From: UBA5499 sp002426275
GTDB taxonomy: Bacteria; Bacillota; DTU084
Direction of reading: 5' to 3'
DNA length: 48,873 nucleotides
NCBI GenBank assembly: GCA_937888735.1
Contig: CALASN010000107.1
Coordinates: 1 to 48,873, forward strand
Below the pieces are notes generated by a model. That model saw nothing but the letters and a program-made list of their open reading frames with translations. It searched no databases and had not been told where the DNA came from. Position 1 is the stretch's first letter, and each line of letters begins with the position of its first letter. Below are positions 8,310-16,018 of the stretch, piece after piece. The position numbers were made by a program, and so were the translations under genes.

Positions 8310-9515
8310 TTGTCAGAAAAAAAACCGTCCATTATCCAAGAACAGCAAGCGCTGCTGCGGGCGAAAACAGAAGCCTTAACCGGCAAAAAGCTGCGTTTGG
8401 CCGGCCTTTTACCTCCTCAAAGGTTTGGCCAGAGCCCGGTCTGCAAACCTCCCAGAATTCCCCTGTGGCCGCTTTTGCTGTTGCTGCCGCTTTTGCTGTT
8501 GCCGTTGCGCCACCAAAGCGAACCGAAGAGTCCGCCCCCGCCTTTGAATATTTCCGTGCCGCAACCTGTCTTTCCTGCCGAGATCACAGTTTTCTATCAG
8601 CATTCTCTGCAGGAGGAGGCTACGCTGTGCCAGCGCTTATTGGAAAAAGCAGGCGGCAAGGCGCGCCTTGAGCCCCTCACTTCTCCTCACGGAGAAGCCT
8701 GCCTCTACCTTCTCTCCGGCGCCGCCGCCGCAAAGTGGCAAGCAGAAGGCCTGCTGGAGCCTATTCCGCTGTCAGTTTTGCCGCTGCCTGTCACGGCGCG
8801 GGTTTATCCTTCCCTGTGGGGACCTTTTTTGACCGGCACGCAGACTGCCGCGCTCCCGCTGACAGTCGCTGTGCCTTTTCTCTTTGTGCAAAAGCGGGCA
8901 TGGGCCCAGGCGGGTCTCGCCCAAAGGCAGATTCCCAAAAGCTGGGAGGAAGTGCTGGAACTTTTGCCGCGGCTGCGGCGCTTCGATCCAGACGGTCAGG
9001 ATGAAAAGCATGCCTTTTGGCCTTTTCAGGAGAGCCCGCTGCTTTGGGCTTTTCAGCTGGATCGCCTCTTAGGGCGCTCCTCCGTCCAGACTGCGGTCGC
9101 CTGGCTGGGACAGCTGATCTATCGCCAGGGGCTTGACCCAGCCTTTAATAATAAGGATTCCGTGATGCTGGTTGCCAAAAGGCACGACGCGCTGGAAGAA
9201 TATTATCCTGCTCTCCCGCCCACGCCTGACGGCAATCCCAGCCCGCTTTTGGCTGATGTCAGTTATCTGGCCGTGCCAAAGGGAGCAAGCAAACTGGCGG
9301 CTCGCCTGGCCGAAACCTATCTGCGCCTGGACTGGCATTTCCCCGCAGGCGCTCTGCTGCCGCCGATTTTAGGCGAAACGGCGGCGGCTAACCTGAACGC
9401 TCTCAGCCGAGCGATGCCGCTTTCCATTGCCCAGGAAAGGCAGCAAGAGTTAACTCTTTCCATCTATAAAGCGCTGCAAGGAACTGGAAAGGAGCCGCAA
9501 AGTGCTGGAAATTAA
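8310..9515 (+). CDS. Membrane-anchored extracellular solute-binding-like protein
   Basis: Protein of 401 residues not confidently assigned. A charged 50-residue N-terminus precedes a single leucine-rich membrane segment (about 51-67); there is no lipobox cysteine, so the rest should be outside as an uncleaved anchor. The C-terminal part resembles family-1 sugar-binding proteins of ABC transporters: a SWEEVLELLPRL segment followed by FDPDGQDEKHAFWPF, and a late VSYLAVPKGA. No permease or ATPase gene lies nearby. The start is TTG with GGGAGGAA 6-8 nt upstream. Its end overlaps the following SNF2 helicase gene by 14 nt, implying translational coupling, an odd pairing of an exported protein with a helicase. 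Confidence 0.65.
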   Translation: MSEKKPSIIQEQQALLRAKTEALTGKKLRLAGLLPPQRFGQSPVCKPPRIPLWPLLLLLPLLLLPLRHQSEPKSPPPPLNISVPQPVFPAEITVFYQHSLQEEATLCQRLLEKAGGKARLEPLTSPHGEACLYLLSGAAAAKWQAEGLLEPIPLSVLPLPVTARVYPSLWGPFLTGTQTAALPLTVAVPFLFVQKRAWAQAGLAQRQIPKSWEEVLELLPRLRRFDPDGQDEKHAFWPFQESPLLWAFQLDRLLGRSSVQTAVAWLGQLIYRQGLDPAFNNKDSVMLVAKRHDALEEYYPALPPTPDGNPSPLLADVSYLAVPKGASKLAARLAETYLRLDWHFPAGALLPPILGETAAANLNALSRAMPLSIAQERQQELTLSIYKALQGTGKEPQSAGN

Positions 9516-11346
9516 TCTGCCAATTCTCTGCTCCACCCCAAGGCCTGTCAATCAGATCGAATACGTCGAGCCCACGCTGCCGCCGGACCAGCAGCCCCGC
9601 GGCAGCGATAATCTGCCTTCAGACGAGGATCCCATTTCCGTCTATTTCCCGGCTGATACCCAAGAGAGGCTGCTTGCAGCCATTGCAGACGACGCTCCCG
9701 CAAGCTGGGAGTGGTTCCAACTGGCTTTGGCCGCAGAGCAGTTGGTGCTGCGACCGGAGCCGGAACGGCTCCTGGCTTTAGAAGCCTTGGAGGAACTCTG
9801 GCGGCGCGAAGGAATCATTCCCTATCCCCACCAGTTGGAAACAGCCAGACGGGCCATCTGCCTTCTGAGCGGACAAGCCATCCTTGCCGATGAGGTTGGC
9901 TTGGGAAAAACCATTGAGGCGGGCCTGATCAAAGAATACCTGCTGCGGGGCTTGGCCAGGAAGATCCTGATCCTGGTGCCGGCTTCTCTCTGCCGACAAT
10001 GGCAGGACGAACTTTACCAGAAGTTCGAGATCACCGCAGTGATCAACCGCAGCAGCCGCGCCTGGGAAGGACATGACATCATCATCGCCTCCTTGGATAC
10101 TGCCAAACGCAAAGAGCATCGCGAGGCCATTCTCGCCGCGCCATACGATCTTTTGGTCGTGGACGAAGCGCATAAATTGAAAAACGAGCGCAGCCAAAAC
10201 TACCAGTTTGTGAGCCAAATTCAGAAGAAACATTTTCTGCTGCTCACGGCCACGCCCATGCAAAACGATCTCAAAGAACTGTATAATCTGATTAACCTCC
10301 TGCGGCCCGGTTTGCTGGGAACTTACCGTTCTTTTAAAAAACGGTTCATGAAAGACAAACGCATCCCCCAAAACACGCAGCAGCTTCGCAGCTTATTGGG
10401 ACAAGTGATGATCCGCAACAAGCGAACGGAAAGCAACATCCAATTCCCTGCCAGGCACGTGCACTCCATCCCTCTTTCCCTGAAACCGCAGGAGATGGTG
10501 CTTTACCGTGCTCTGACGGAATTCGTCAGGCAGCGGGCGCGTTTTTTCATGGAAAACATGGACAATCGCGGAATTCTCTCGCTGATTACCCTCCAACGGG
10601 AGGTTTGCAGCTCCTCCTTCGCGGCAGCCATGACCCTGGCCAAGATGGCCAAAGCCGCAACCGCTGCGCAAGTGCGGGAGAGGCTTGTGGAGCTCTACCA
10701 ATTGGCGGTTGAAATCGAAGAAAACACCAAAGCGGAGATTACCCTGGAGCTGCTGCGGAAAATCGGCGAAAAAACGCTGATTTTCACCGAATATCTGGCC
10801 ACGCAGCGCTATCTCATCACCAAGCTGCAACAGGAAGGCATCCCAACGGTGGGCTTTGACGGCTCTCTGTCCAGAGGCCGTAAAGAATGGGCCAAATTCC
10901 TGTTCTCCCGGGAGGCGCAAGTGATGGTCTGCACCGAATCGGGCGGCGAGGGATTGAACTTGCAGTTTTGCTCCAATCTGATTAACTACGATCTGCCGTG
11001 GAACCCCATGCGCCTGGAGCAGCGCATCGGTCGCATTCATCGCTTGGGGCAGACGCGGCCCGTGCACGTATTTAATCTGTGCACCCGTCAGACCATCGAA
11101 GAGCACGTTTTGAATCTGCTGCAGGAAAAAGTCGATATGTTTCAAGAAGTGATCGGAGATCTGGAACTGATGCTGGGAGGACTGACAGCGGAAGGAGCCA
11201 TGGAAAAAAGGATCTTCCAGTTGATCGTGCGGGCTGGATCAGGGCGGGAGCTTTTGGAGGGTTTCGCGCAATTAGGACAGGAACTGGAAGCGGAGCTGAC
11301 CGCGTGTCTGAAAATCCATCAGCAAAACGATGCCTTGCTGGACTAA
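9502..11346 (+). CDS. SNF2/RapA-like DEAD/H helicase
   Basis: Superfamily-2 ATPase of 614 residues. N-terminal RecA lobe: Walker A ADEVGLGKTIEAGL with K136, DEAH box at 221-224 and LLTATPMQN. C-terminal lobe: SGGEGLNLQ and the arginine-finger block QRIGRIHRLGQ. Compact like Bacillus YqhH and lacking the extra domains of RapA, so it may act on protein-DNA or RNA-polymerase complexes; this is inference. The GTG start (9502) lies inside the previous gene. A protein possibly related to YqhG follows at 11619, the partner order known from Bacillus, but here a DUF1540 gene on the other strand sits between. Confidence 0.88.
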   Translation: MLEINLPILCSTPRPVNQIEYVEPTLPPDQQPRGSDNLPSDEDPISVYFPADTQERLLAAIADDAPASWEWFQLALAAEQLVLRPEPERLLALEALEELWRREGIIPYPHQLETARRAICLLSGQAILADEVGLGKTIEAGLIKEYLLRGLARKILILVPASLCRQWQDELYQKFEITAVINRSSRAWEGHDIIIASLDTAKRKEHREAILAAPYDLLVVDEAHKLKNERSQNYQFVSQIQKKHFLLLTATPMQNDLKELYNLINLLRPGLLGTYRSFKKRFMKDKRIPQNTQQLRSLLGQVMIRNKRTESNIQFPARHVHSIPLSLKPQEMVLYRALTEFVRQRARFFMENMDNRGILSLITLQREVCSSSFAAAMTLAKMAKAATAAQVRERLVELYQLAVEIEENTKAEITLELLRKIGEKTLIFTEYLATQRYLITKLQQEGIPTVGFDGSLSRGRKEWAKFLFSREAQVMVCTESGGEGLNLQFCSNLINYDLPWNPMRLEQRIGRIHRLGQTRPVHVFNLCTRQTIEEHVLNLLQEKVDMFQEVIGDLELMLGGLTAEGAMEKRIFQLIVRAGSGRELLEGFAQLGQELEAELTACLKIHQQNDALLD

Positions 11347-11370
11347 AAAAGGTGGCGCAGAAGCGCCACC
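11344..11370 (-). terminator. Rho-independent terminator for the DUF1540 gene
   Basis: Perfect 8-bp stem GGTGGCGC/GCGCCACC (11351-11358 with 11363-11370) and a four-base loop. Six A residues at 11345-11350 become a T-run when read on the minus strand, immediately after the DUF1540 stop codon. It may also stop the helicase transcript from the other side, but there is no T-run in that direction. Confidence 0.85.
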
Positions 11371-11556
11371 TCACCGGGAACGAAAAGTCTCGCAGCACGT
11401 TTCTGCGGATGAATTGGCATGGGCATCTTGCATGCTTCCCACTTCCATATTCGCATTCCCAGACTTATTGTTATTCACCATGATGTTGTCCGCCTTGCAA
11501 ACATCGTTCTTGCCCCAAAAATGACAGCTTTGCACCGAACAATTTATTTTAGCCAT
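11371..11556 (-). CDS. DUF1540 cysteine-rich small protein
   Basis: Protein of 61 residues with the DUF1540 pattern: an N-terminal CSVQSCHFW...VCKADNI block and a C-terminal ETCCETF, giving five to six cysteines that probably bind metal. Members are common in spore-forming Clostridia; function unknown. The ATG at 11554-11556 has GGAGG with about 8 nt spacing; a GTG three codons earlier lies inside the ribosome-binding site. The leader can fold so that the ribosome-binding site is paired (see the hairpin at 11566-11596). It sits between the helicase and the gene at 11619, on the opposite strand to both. Confidence 0.85.
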   Translation of the reverse strand: MAKINCSVQSCHFWGKNDVCKADNIMVNNNKSGNANMEVGSMQDAHANSSAETCCETFRSR

Positions 11557-11565
11557 TCTCTTCAC

Positions 11566-11596
11566 CTCCTCCCCTCTAGCTTTCCTCGGGGAGGAG
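11566..11596 (-). promoter_or_regulatory. Hairpin covering the DUF1540 ribosome-binding site
   Basis: A perfect 9-bp inverted repeat CTCCTCCCC/GGGGAGGAG (11566-11574 with 11588-11596) with a 13-nt loop. Read on the minus strand, its 3' arm is the GGGGAGGAG that forms the Shine-Dalgarno sequence of the DUF1540 gene. Folding would hide the site, so translation may depend on unfolding or on a binding factor. Regulation is inferred from pairing only. Confidence 0.5.
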
Positions 11597-11618
11597 AAAA
11601 TATTCAGGAGGTGTCGGC

Positions 11619-12386
11619 TTGTCTTCCCAGGAACTTACAGAACAAGTAACGCTGAAATATTTATCCCTGCGGAGCGCGGAAATCAAGCGTCAGGAGAGCT
11701 GCTATGAGGTACTGGCTCCTCTGGAATGCGCCAAGGAGTTGGAAGGGCTGCCTTATCCCAATAAAAATCAATATCGCTTTAGCTTCAAGCCGTGCCCGGA
11801 CCCGGAGGTAGAGGTGATTCGCGCCGGCAGCAGCCGGCTGGAGCGAATTGTGGGCTCAATCCGCAAAAACAGCTTCCTGGTAAAAGCCTTTTTCTCCGGT
11901 CTTCAGCTGACGCCCGGCCTTCTGGTTAATTTTAAAATCGCCTATCTGACGGATCAGCGCGCCGAGGAATTGCTTCTGCTGCACCTGAATCTGGTCACAG
12001 GCGAAATTAAGCAGCTGACCGCGGAAGAACCGGCCACGTGGGGAGAGGCGCGGCAAGAGCCGGATTCAGGCCAGAAAATCCAGGCGCAGGCGATCACTTA
12101 TGAGGCAGCCAGCGAAAAGCTCTGCTCGCATGTCAGGGAACTGGCCTTGGCTCGCGACCAAAACTGGGCCCGCAGCGCCAGGATTCGCTGGCGCGAGGCG
12201 ATTCGCGATTTAGAAGCCCATTACCAGCGCGCCTTGCGGGAACACGGCGGCGAAGAGAAAACTGACGAACGGCAAAGAAGGCTGCGGGAGCTGGAAATGC
12301 GTTTCCGGCCGCGAATTCTTGCAATCCCGTTGAGTTTTGCGCTGGTCTATACGGAAAGTGGCTCCAATGTCACGCAGCGCCCCTGA
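11619..12386 (+). CDS. Uncharacterised protein, possibly YqhG-like
   Basis: Protein of 255 residues, not recognised by a clear motif. It is mixed alpha/beta at the N-terminus and highly charged with long helices at the C-terminus (about 165-235, rich in Arg/Glu), and it is predicted cytoplasmic. Its position after the SNF2 helicase and its similar length recall Bacillus YqhG, partner of the YqhH helicase; this is a context-based suggestion. The start is TTG, with AGGAGGTG 6 nt upstream. The 3' end runs 40 bp into the convergent histidinol phosphatase gene. Confidence 0.6.
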   Translation: MSSQELTEQVTLKYLSLRSAEIKRQESCYEVLAPLECAKELEGLPYPNKNQYRFSFKPCPDPEVEVIRAGSSRLERIVGSIRKNSFLVKAFFSGLQLTPGLLVNFKIAYLTDQRAEELLLLHLNLVTGEIKQLTAEEPATWGEARQEPDSGQKIQAQAITYEAASEKLCSHVRELALARDQNWARSARIRWREAIRDLEAHYQRALREHGGEEKTDERQRRLRELEMRFRPRILAIPLSFALVYTESGSNVTQRP

Positions 12387-13150
12387 AAAGTGGCTATTTC
12401 GCCATAGCCTGCTTCCCGAAGGGTTTTCACGGCCCGCTGCCAATCCCTGCCCACCTGCTCGGGAGCATGGGCGTCGGAACCGAAAGTCACGGGCACCCCG
12501 GCCAGGGCGCAAGCTCGCAGAAATCCAGGGTTGGGGTAAGCCTCCGCCACCTCTTTGTGCCAGCCTGCGCTATTAAGCTCAATGGCAACTTTGCTCTCTT
12601 TGAAAGCGGCCGCTGCCTGCGCCCAGAAAGGTTCCAAGGGGCCGGAAGGCCAGTAGTTGAATTTCTTAATTAAATCGGGATGAGCCATGAAATCAAAGAG
12701 GCCGGATTTGGCGGCTTGGCACAGGGTAGCAAAATAGCGCTTGTAGAGCCTGTCTGGCTCCCAACTGTCATACTGTTCTCGCTCAGAGGGATTATCAAAA
12801 GCCCACCGGCCGAGAAAATGCACAGAGCCGGAAACGTAATCCAAGGGAAACGGCCGCAGCAACTCCGTCAGTTTTTCCTCAAAGCCGGGGATGTAATCCG
12901 CTTCAAAACCCAAGGCGATCTGAATCTGGCCTTTATATTCCGCTCTCAGGGCCAGCACTGTCTCCACGTAGTCCGCCATTTGCGCCTCAGTCATCGCCAA
13001 CGAAGGATCCGCTTTATCCGGAGGCAACGGCGTGTGATCCGAAAATCCCATTTTGGCGATGCCTCTGACAATAGCCTCTTCCACGTATTGCCGCATCCGT
13101 CCCCTAGCATGGCCGCAGAGGCTTGTGTGAACGTGATAATCAACTTTCAT
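12347..13150 (-). CDS. hisJ: Histidinol-phosphatase, PHP family
   Basis: PHP-superfamily phosphoesterase (267 aa) for the penultimate step of histidine synthesis. Metal-ligand motifs are all visible: HVHTSLCGH (residues 6-14), SDHTPL, GFEADYIPG, SGSVHFLG, FMAHPDLIKK and GSDAHAPEQVG. No other his genes lie in the window, so another phosphomonoester substrate is possible. The start overlaps the rpe end by 11 nt; it is the last gene of the rsgA-rpe-hisJ unit. Its final 40 bp overlap the convergent gene ending at 12386. Confidence 0.9.
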   Translation of the reverse strand: MKVDYHVHTSLCGHARGRMRQYVEEAIVRGIAKMGFSDHTPLPPDKADPSLAMTEAQMADYVETVLALRAEYKGQIQIALGFEADYIPGFEEKLTELLRPFPLDYVSGSVHFLGRWAFDNPSEREQYDSWEPDRLYKRYFATLCQAAKSGLFDFMAHPDLIKKFNYWPSGPLEPFWAQAAAAFKESKVAIELNSAGWHKEVAEAYPNPGFLRACALAGVPVTFGSDAHAPEQVGRDWQRAVKTLREAGYGEIATFQGRCVTLEPLSV

Positions 13151-13775
13151 ACAGCTTCCACCTCTGCCAATTAATCTTCTCTTGTCCGAAGAGAGCCGAG
13201 CCTGCCACGATAATTTCGGCTCCGGCTGCTGTCACTTCCCCTAAACGCTCTTGGGTTATTCCCCCATCCACTGCCAGCGGCAACTCTCCAGCCAAAGAGC
13301 GCATTCTCCGAATTTTACTCAGCATTTGCGGGATGAAAGCCTGGCCGCCGAAACCGGGACTTACAGTCATGAGCAGCACGAAATCGACTACGGGCAGCAG
13401 TTCGCTGACAGCCTCCACCGGCGTGGCCGGACTCAAAGCGATGCCTGCCTCAAGCCCCGCCTCCCGCACGGCGCTCAAGGTGCGGTAATGATCCCCTTCC
13501 GCTTCTACGTGAATCGTGATTTTATCCGCTCCGGCCTTGGCAAAGGAGGAAATGAAGTCTGCGGGCCTTGTGACCATCAAATGTACATCCAAAGGAAGGG
13601 TCGTGAGGTCCCTCACCGTCTGCACAAAGTGTGGACCGAAGCTGATATTAGGTACAAAGTGCCCGTCCATAATATCCAAATGGAGCAGATCCGCACTCTC
13701 AACCCGCCTGATTTCGTCCGCCAAATGTCCCCAATCTGCGGCCAGCAGTGAAGGTGCGATTTTAATATTTGCCAT
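13140..13775 (-). CDS. rpe: Ribulose-phosphate 3-epimerase
   Basis: TIM-barrel enzyme (211 aa) interconverting ribulose-5-P and xylulose-5-P in the pentose phosphate pathway. Signatures: PSLLAADWGHL, LHLDIMDGHFVPNISFG with the metal-binding His and Asp, LDVHLMV, MTVSPGFGGQAFI and VDGGI. The start overlaps the rsgA end by 14 nt. The rsgA-rpe pairing is standard in Bacillota. Confidence 0.96.
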   Translation of the reverse strand: MANIKIAPSLLAADWGHLADEIRRVESADLLHLDIMDGHFVPNISFGPHFVQTVRDLTTLPLDVHLMVTRPADFISSFAKAGADKITIHVEAEGDHYRTLSAVREAGLEAGIALSPATPVEAVSELLPVVDFVLLMTVSPGFGGQAFIPQMLSKIRRMRSLAGELPLAVDGGITQERLGEVTAAGAEIIVAGSALFGQEKINWQRWKLYES

Positions 13776-14649
13776 GCCGTTCCCCTTCTTCGATTTCTTT
13801 TAAAAACGCAAGGTAACTCTGGTAACGGCTTTTCGCCGCCGTCCTTCGCACAGCGCAATCAGGCTCGTCCTTGTGCAGGCAGCTGCGGAATCTGCACGCG
13901 CCGGCAGCTGCGAATTCCGGAAAAGCCGCAGCCAGCTCTGCTTTTTTCAGCCCAGGAAGATTTAAAGCCGTAAAACCGGGGGTATCCGCCACCAGGCTCC
14001 ACTGGTCCAAAATCAACAGCTGGGCATAGCGCGTTGTATGTTTGCCTCTGCCCGTGCCCCGGCTCAAGTCTCCTGAGGCAAGATGCCAGCTTGGGCACAG
14101 CGCGGTGAGCAGCGCTGATTTGCCAACTCCGCTGGGGCCTGACAACGCGCTGAGCTGTCCCTTTAGCTCTGAGCGCAAATCAGCTATCCCTTTCCCTGTC
14201 TTAGCGCTGGTTTGAACCACAGGATAACCGATTCCTCTGTAGAGGGAAACCAGTTCTTCATAAAAAGGATCTTGGTCCCCGAGATCGATCTTATTGAGGC
14301 AAATCACCACCCGCAGCTGGGCAATCTCAGCCGCTACCAGCATCCGATCTAACAGCGAAAGATTAACCGCCGGCTCCACGGCAATGGTAATCACAAGCTG
14401 ATTAAGATTGGCCATGGCAGGACGATTGAGCTGGCTTTTCCTGGGCAAAACCTTCTCTATGATGCCCTTGCCGGCTTCCAGCTCCGCAAACTCCACTAAG
14501 TCTCCCACTAGAATCTCTTTACTGTCCCGCTTCAATTTGCCTCGGCTGCGGCATTCGATCTCGGATCCCAGCCGCAACTTACCCTCCGCATCCTGGCAAG
14601 CGCGCAGATAGTGATAGCCGCTGTATGAGCGCACCACAATCCCCTGCAT
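13762..14649 (-). CDS. rsgA: Small ribosomal subunit biogenesis GTPase RsgA
   Basis: Circularly permuted GTPase (295 aa) that acts late in 30S assembly. An N-terminal OB domain is followed by GTPase motifs in the permuted order G4 (LNKIDL), G1 (GPSGVGKSALL), G3 (DTPGF), and a C-terminal zinc finger with CRFRSCLHKDEPDC. The start is the ATG at 14647-14649, behind GGGGAGGTG; eight in-frame codons upstream were rejected because they contain that site. A strong promoter lies at 14692-14720. In other Bacillota the neighbours are prpC and prkC, which are not here. Confidence 0.96.
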   Translation of the reverse strand: MQGIVVRSYSGYHYLRACQDAEGKLRLGSEIECRSRGKLKRDSKEILVGDLVEFAELEAGKGIIEKVLPRKSQLNRPAMANLNQLVITIAVEPAVNLSLLDRMLVAAEIAQLRVVICLNKIDLGDQDPFYEELVSLYRGIGYPVVQTSAKTGKGIADLRSELKGQLSALSGPSGVGKSALLTALCPSWHLASGDLSRGTGRGKHTTRYAQLLILDQWSLVADTPGFTALNLPGLKKAELAAAFPEFAAAGACRFRSCLHKDEPDCAVRRTAAKSRYQSYLAFLKEIEEGERHGKY

Positions 14650-14691
14650 CGAACACCTCCCCGCAAAGATCAAGCTTACTGTTCATCTCTT

Positions 14692-14720
14692 ATTATAATT
14701 AATTGCCAGAAGCTTGGCAA
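14692..14720 (-). promoter_or_regulatory. Sigma-A promoter of the rsgA-rpe-hisJ unit, with palindrome over the -35
   Basis: Minus strand: -35 TTGCCA (14715-14720), 17-nt spacer, -10 TATAAT (14692-14697), about 40 nt before the rsgA start. The -35 forms one arm of a perfect inverted repeat TTGCCA-N6-TGGCAA at 14703-14720, a plausible operator. It is the only promoter consensus seen for the three-gene unit. Confidence 0.8.
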
Positions 14721-14786
14721 TACTGTCCGAAAACGGCATGTTTGACTCGCCACGGCGAAAATATGCTCTACCCTGTCTTTAGGCAA

Positions 14787-14835
14787 AAAGCTCTGCAAGA
14801 CTCGCCTTCACGCGATTTGCAGAGCTTTAATTTTT
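14787..14835 (-). terminator. Bidirectional rho-independent terminator
   Basis: Perfect 12-bp stem AAAGCTCTGCAA/TTGCAGAGCTTT (14787-14798 with 14817-14828) with an 18-nt loop. A short T-run follows in both directions: TTTTT after AA on the plus strand, TTTTT on the minus strand. It lies between the HepT/MntA-like pair and the rsgA promoter and should end the minus transcript of that pair. The rest of the 14650-14982 gap holds only the rsgA promoter. Confidence 0.8.
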
Positions 14836-14982
14836 GGCATGCCGGCATCGGATCTCTCCTCTGACGCTGCAGACTTCTTTTATTTCCGAAGTGGCATAAA
14901 ATTTCTTACCAATGATCATTAGAATTCCGTTAAAACTCCCAGCTGAACTGGATAAAGCAAAAAAAAGCGTTTACGTTCCTCC

Positions 14983-15399
14983 TTAATTATCTATGTATGC
15001 ATTTATCTTCCGCAGATAATCTGTATATACGCTTATGACTTGAGCGATACTCTCATAAACTATTCTGTGATTTATCTGTTCATATTCATGAACCAACCTG
15101 TTCCTGAGCCCTGTTGAAGGCGCAATCGCAAGGGCGAAGTCACGCTCTAACACACCGCACTCAGCCAGATCAAGAAATGAATTGAAATAATCTGCGGCCG
15201 GCGGCTTTTTGTTCTGGGTCAGCAACATATTATTTATATCCAAGGCTAAATCCACAATCAGTTGGAGCACACGCTCCACAGCATATTTCAAACTGTGGTC
15301 CCGCACATAAACCTCCATTGATATGGGTTTCATAGTCTGTAAATCATCAAGATAGCCCTTAAGCTTCAGCAGCTTCTCTTTAACTACATAGTTATTCAT
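14983..15399 (-). CDS. hepT: HEPN-domain HepT-like toxin
   Basis: Helical HEPN protein of 138 residues (DUF86/HepT family), probable RNase toxin of a type VII toxin-antitoxin pair. The catalytic R-x4-H-x-Y motif is intact as RNRLVHEY. Starts with ATG in an ATGA overlap with the upstream nucleotidyltransferase gene, the standard arrangement of mntA-hepT. In characterised pairs the antitoxin adds AMP to the HEPN tyrosine; that tyrosine is present here. Confidence 0.9.
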   Translation of the reverse strand: MNNYVVKEKLLKLKGYLDDLQTMKPISMEVYVRDHSLKYAVERVLQLIVDLALDINNMLLTQNKKPPAADYFNSFLDLAECGVLERDFALAIAPSTGLRNRLVHEYEQINHRIVYESIAQVISVYTDYLRKINAYIDN

Positions 15400-15788
15400 G
15401 ATTTCTCCTCATTATTGCTACGCAAGGCCTCGTTTAAATATTTTGCACGCATGTCTCTGAGAAATTTAGTCTCAGCGTAACGTGCTCCGGCCCGTAATTT
15501 GAAACGCAGAAAGCCTTCAGGCTCCTCATACAGTACCCTTCCCCTACACGCAACCTCATAAAGTAACAATGGCACGGCTCGATTCAAATCCACCAGGTCT
15601 ATGCCATCGCGTTTAAAAAGAAACATCAGCTCATTTAGCAGAGCTAACTGCTCTTCGTCCGACAATGGCTCTCTACTTTGGTAGGCAAGATCAATGTCGC
15701 TTTGGGTTGTAAACCGTTCTGTTCCCCAAGAGCCAAAACCGACCAACAAGACCAGCTTATATTTGACAATAAGGGCCGAAAAGTCCAT
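15396..15788 (-). CDS. mntA: MntA-like minimal nucleotidyltransferase antitoxin
   Basis: Minimal nucleotidyltransferase of 130 residues. The GS-x10-DxD signature is complete in GSWGTERFTTQSDIDLA. Expected to neutralise the HEPN partner by AMPylation. The start is the ATG at 15786-15788 behind AGGAGGAG; longer in-frame extensions lack a site. A 40-bp repeat with a second copy 1.2 kb away lies 37 bp upstream. Confidence 0.9.
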   Translation of the reverse strand: MDFSALIVKYKLVLLVGFGSWGTERFTTQSDIDLAYQSREPLSDEEQLALLNELMFLFKRDGIDLVDLNRAVPLLLYEVACRGRVLYEEPEGFLRFKLRAGARYAETKFLRDMRAKYLNEALRSNNEEKS

Positions 15789-15824
15789 TTTTCTCCTCCT
15801 GGCTAAGAATCCACCCTTAATAAA

Positions 15825-15864
15825 CAGTATTATGTTACCACTTTTCACACGCGATGCAAATAGT
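15825..15864. repeat. 40-bp direct repeat, copy 1
   Basis: About 34 of 40 positions match copy 2 at 17024-17063, with a 21-bp identical core beginning TATGTTACCACTTTTCACAC. Same orientation, 1199 bp apart. It lies just upstream of the mntA-like gene; the two copies bracket the hydrolase gene. Might be the ends of a lost mobile element or a shared promoter-proximal site; not recognised as a known insertion sequence end. Confidence 0.75.
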
Positions 15865-15869
15865 GTCCT

Positions 15870-15896
15870 TTGACCTAACGGGACAATTCAGGTCAA
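15870..15896. repeat. Inverted repeat TTGACCT-N13-AGGTCAA
   Basis: Perfect 7-bp arms (15870-15876 and 15890-15896) next to direct-repeat copy 1, in the gap between the mntA-like gene and the hydrolase gene. No T-run follows, so not a standard terminator. Possible operator or mobile-element remnant. Nothing else is seen in 15865-16018. Confidence 0.5.
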
Positions 15897-16018
15897 TTCA
15901 ACGGCTCCTTCCAGGGCTTCCGCGGTGATCTATAAAGAACCTTCATTCACACGATTAAAGCCGTGGGCTTGCGGTTATTTTCGCTTGTAATATTTTCGCT
16001 ATGCCGAAAAGTCAAGAA

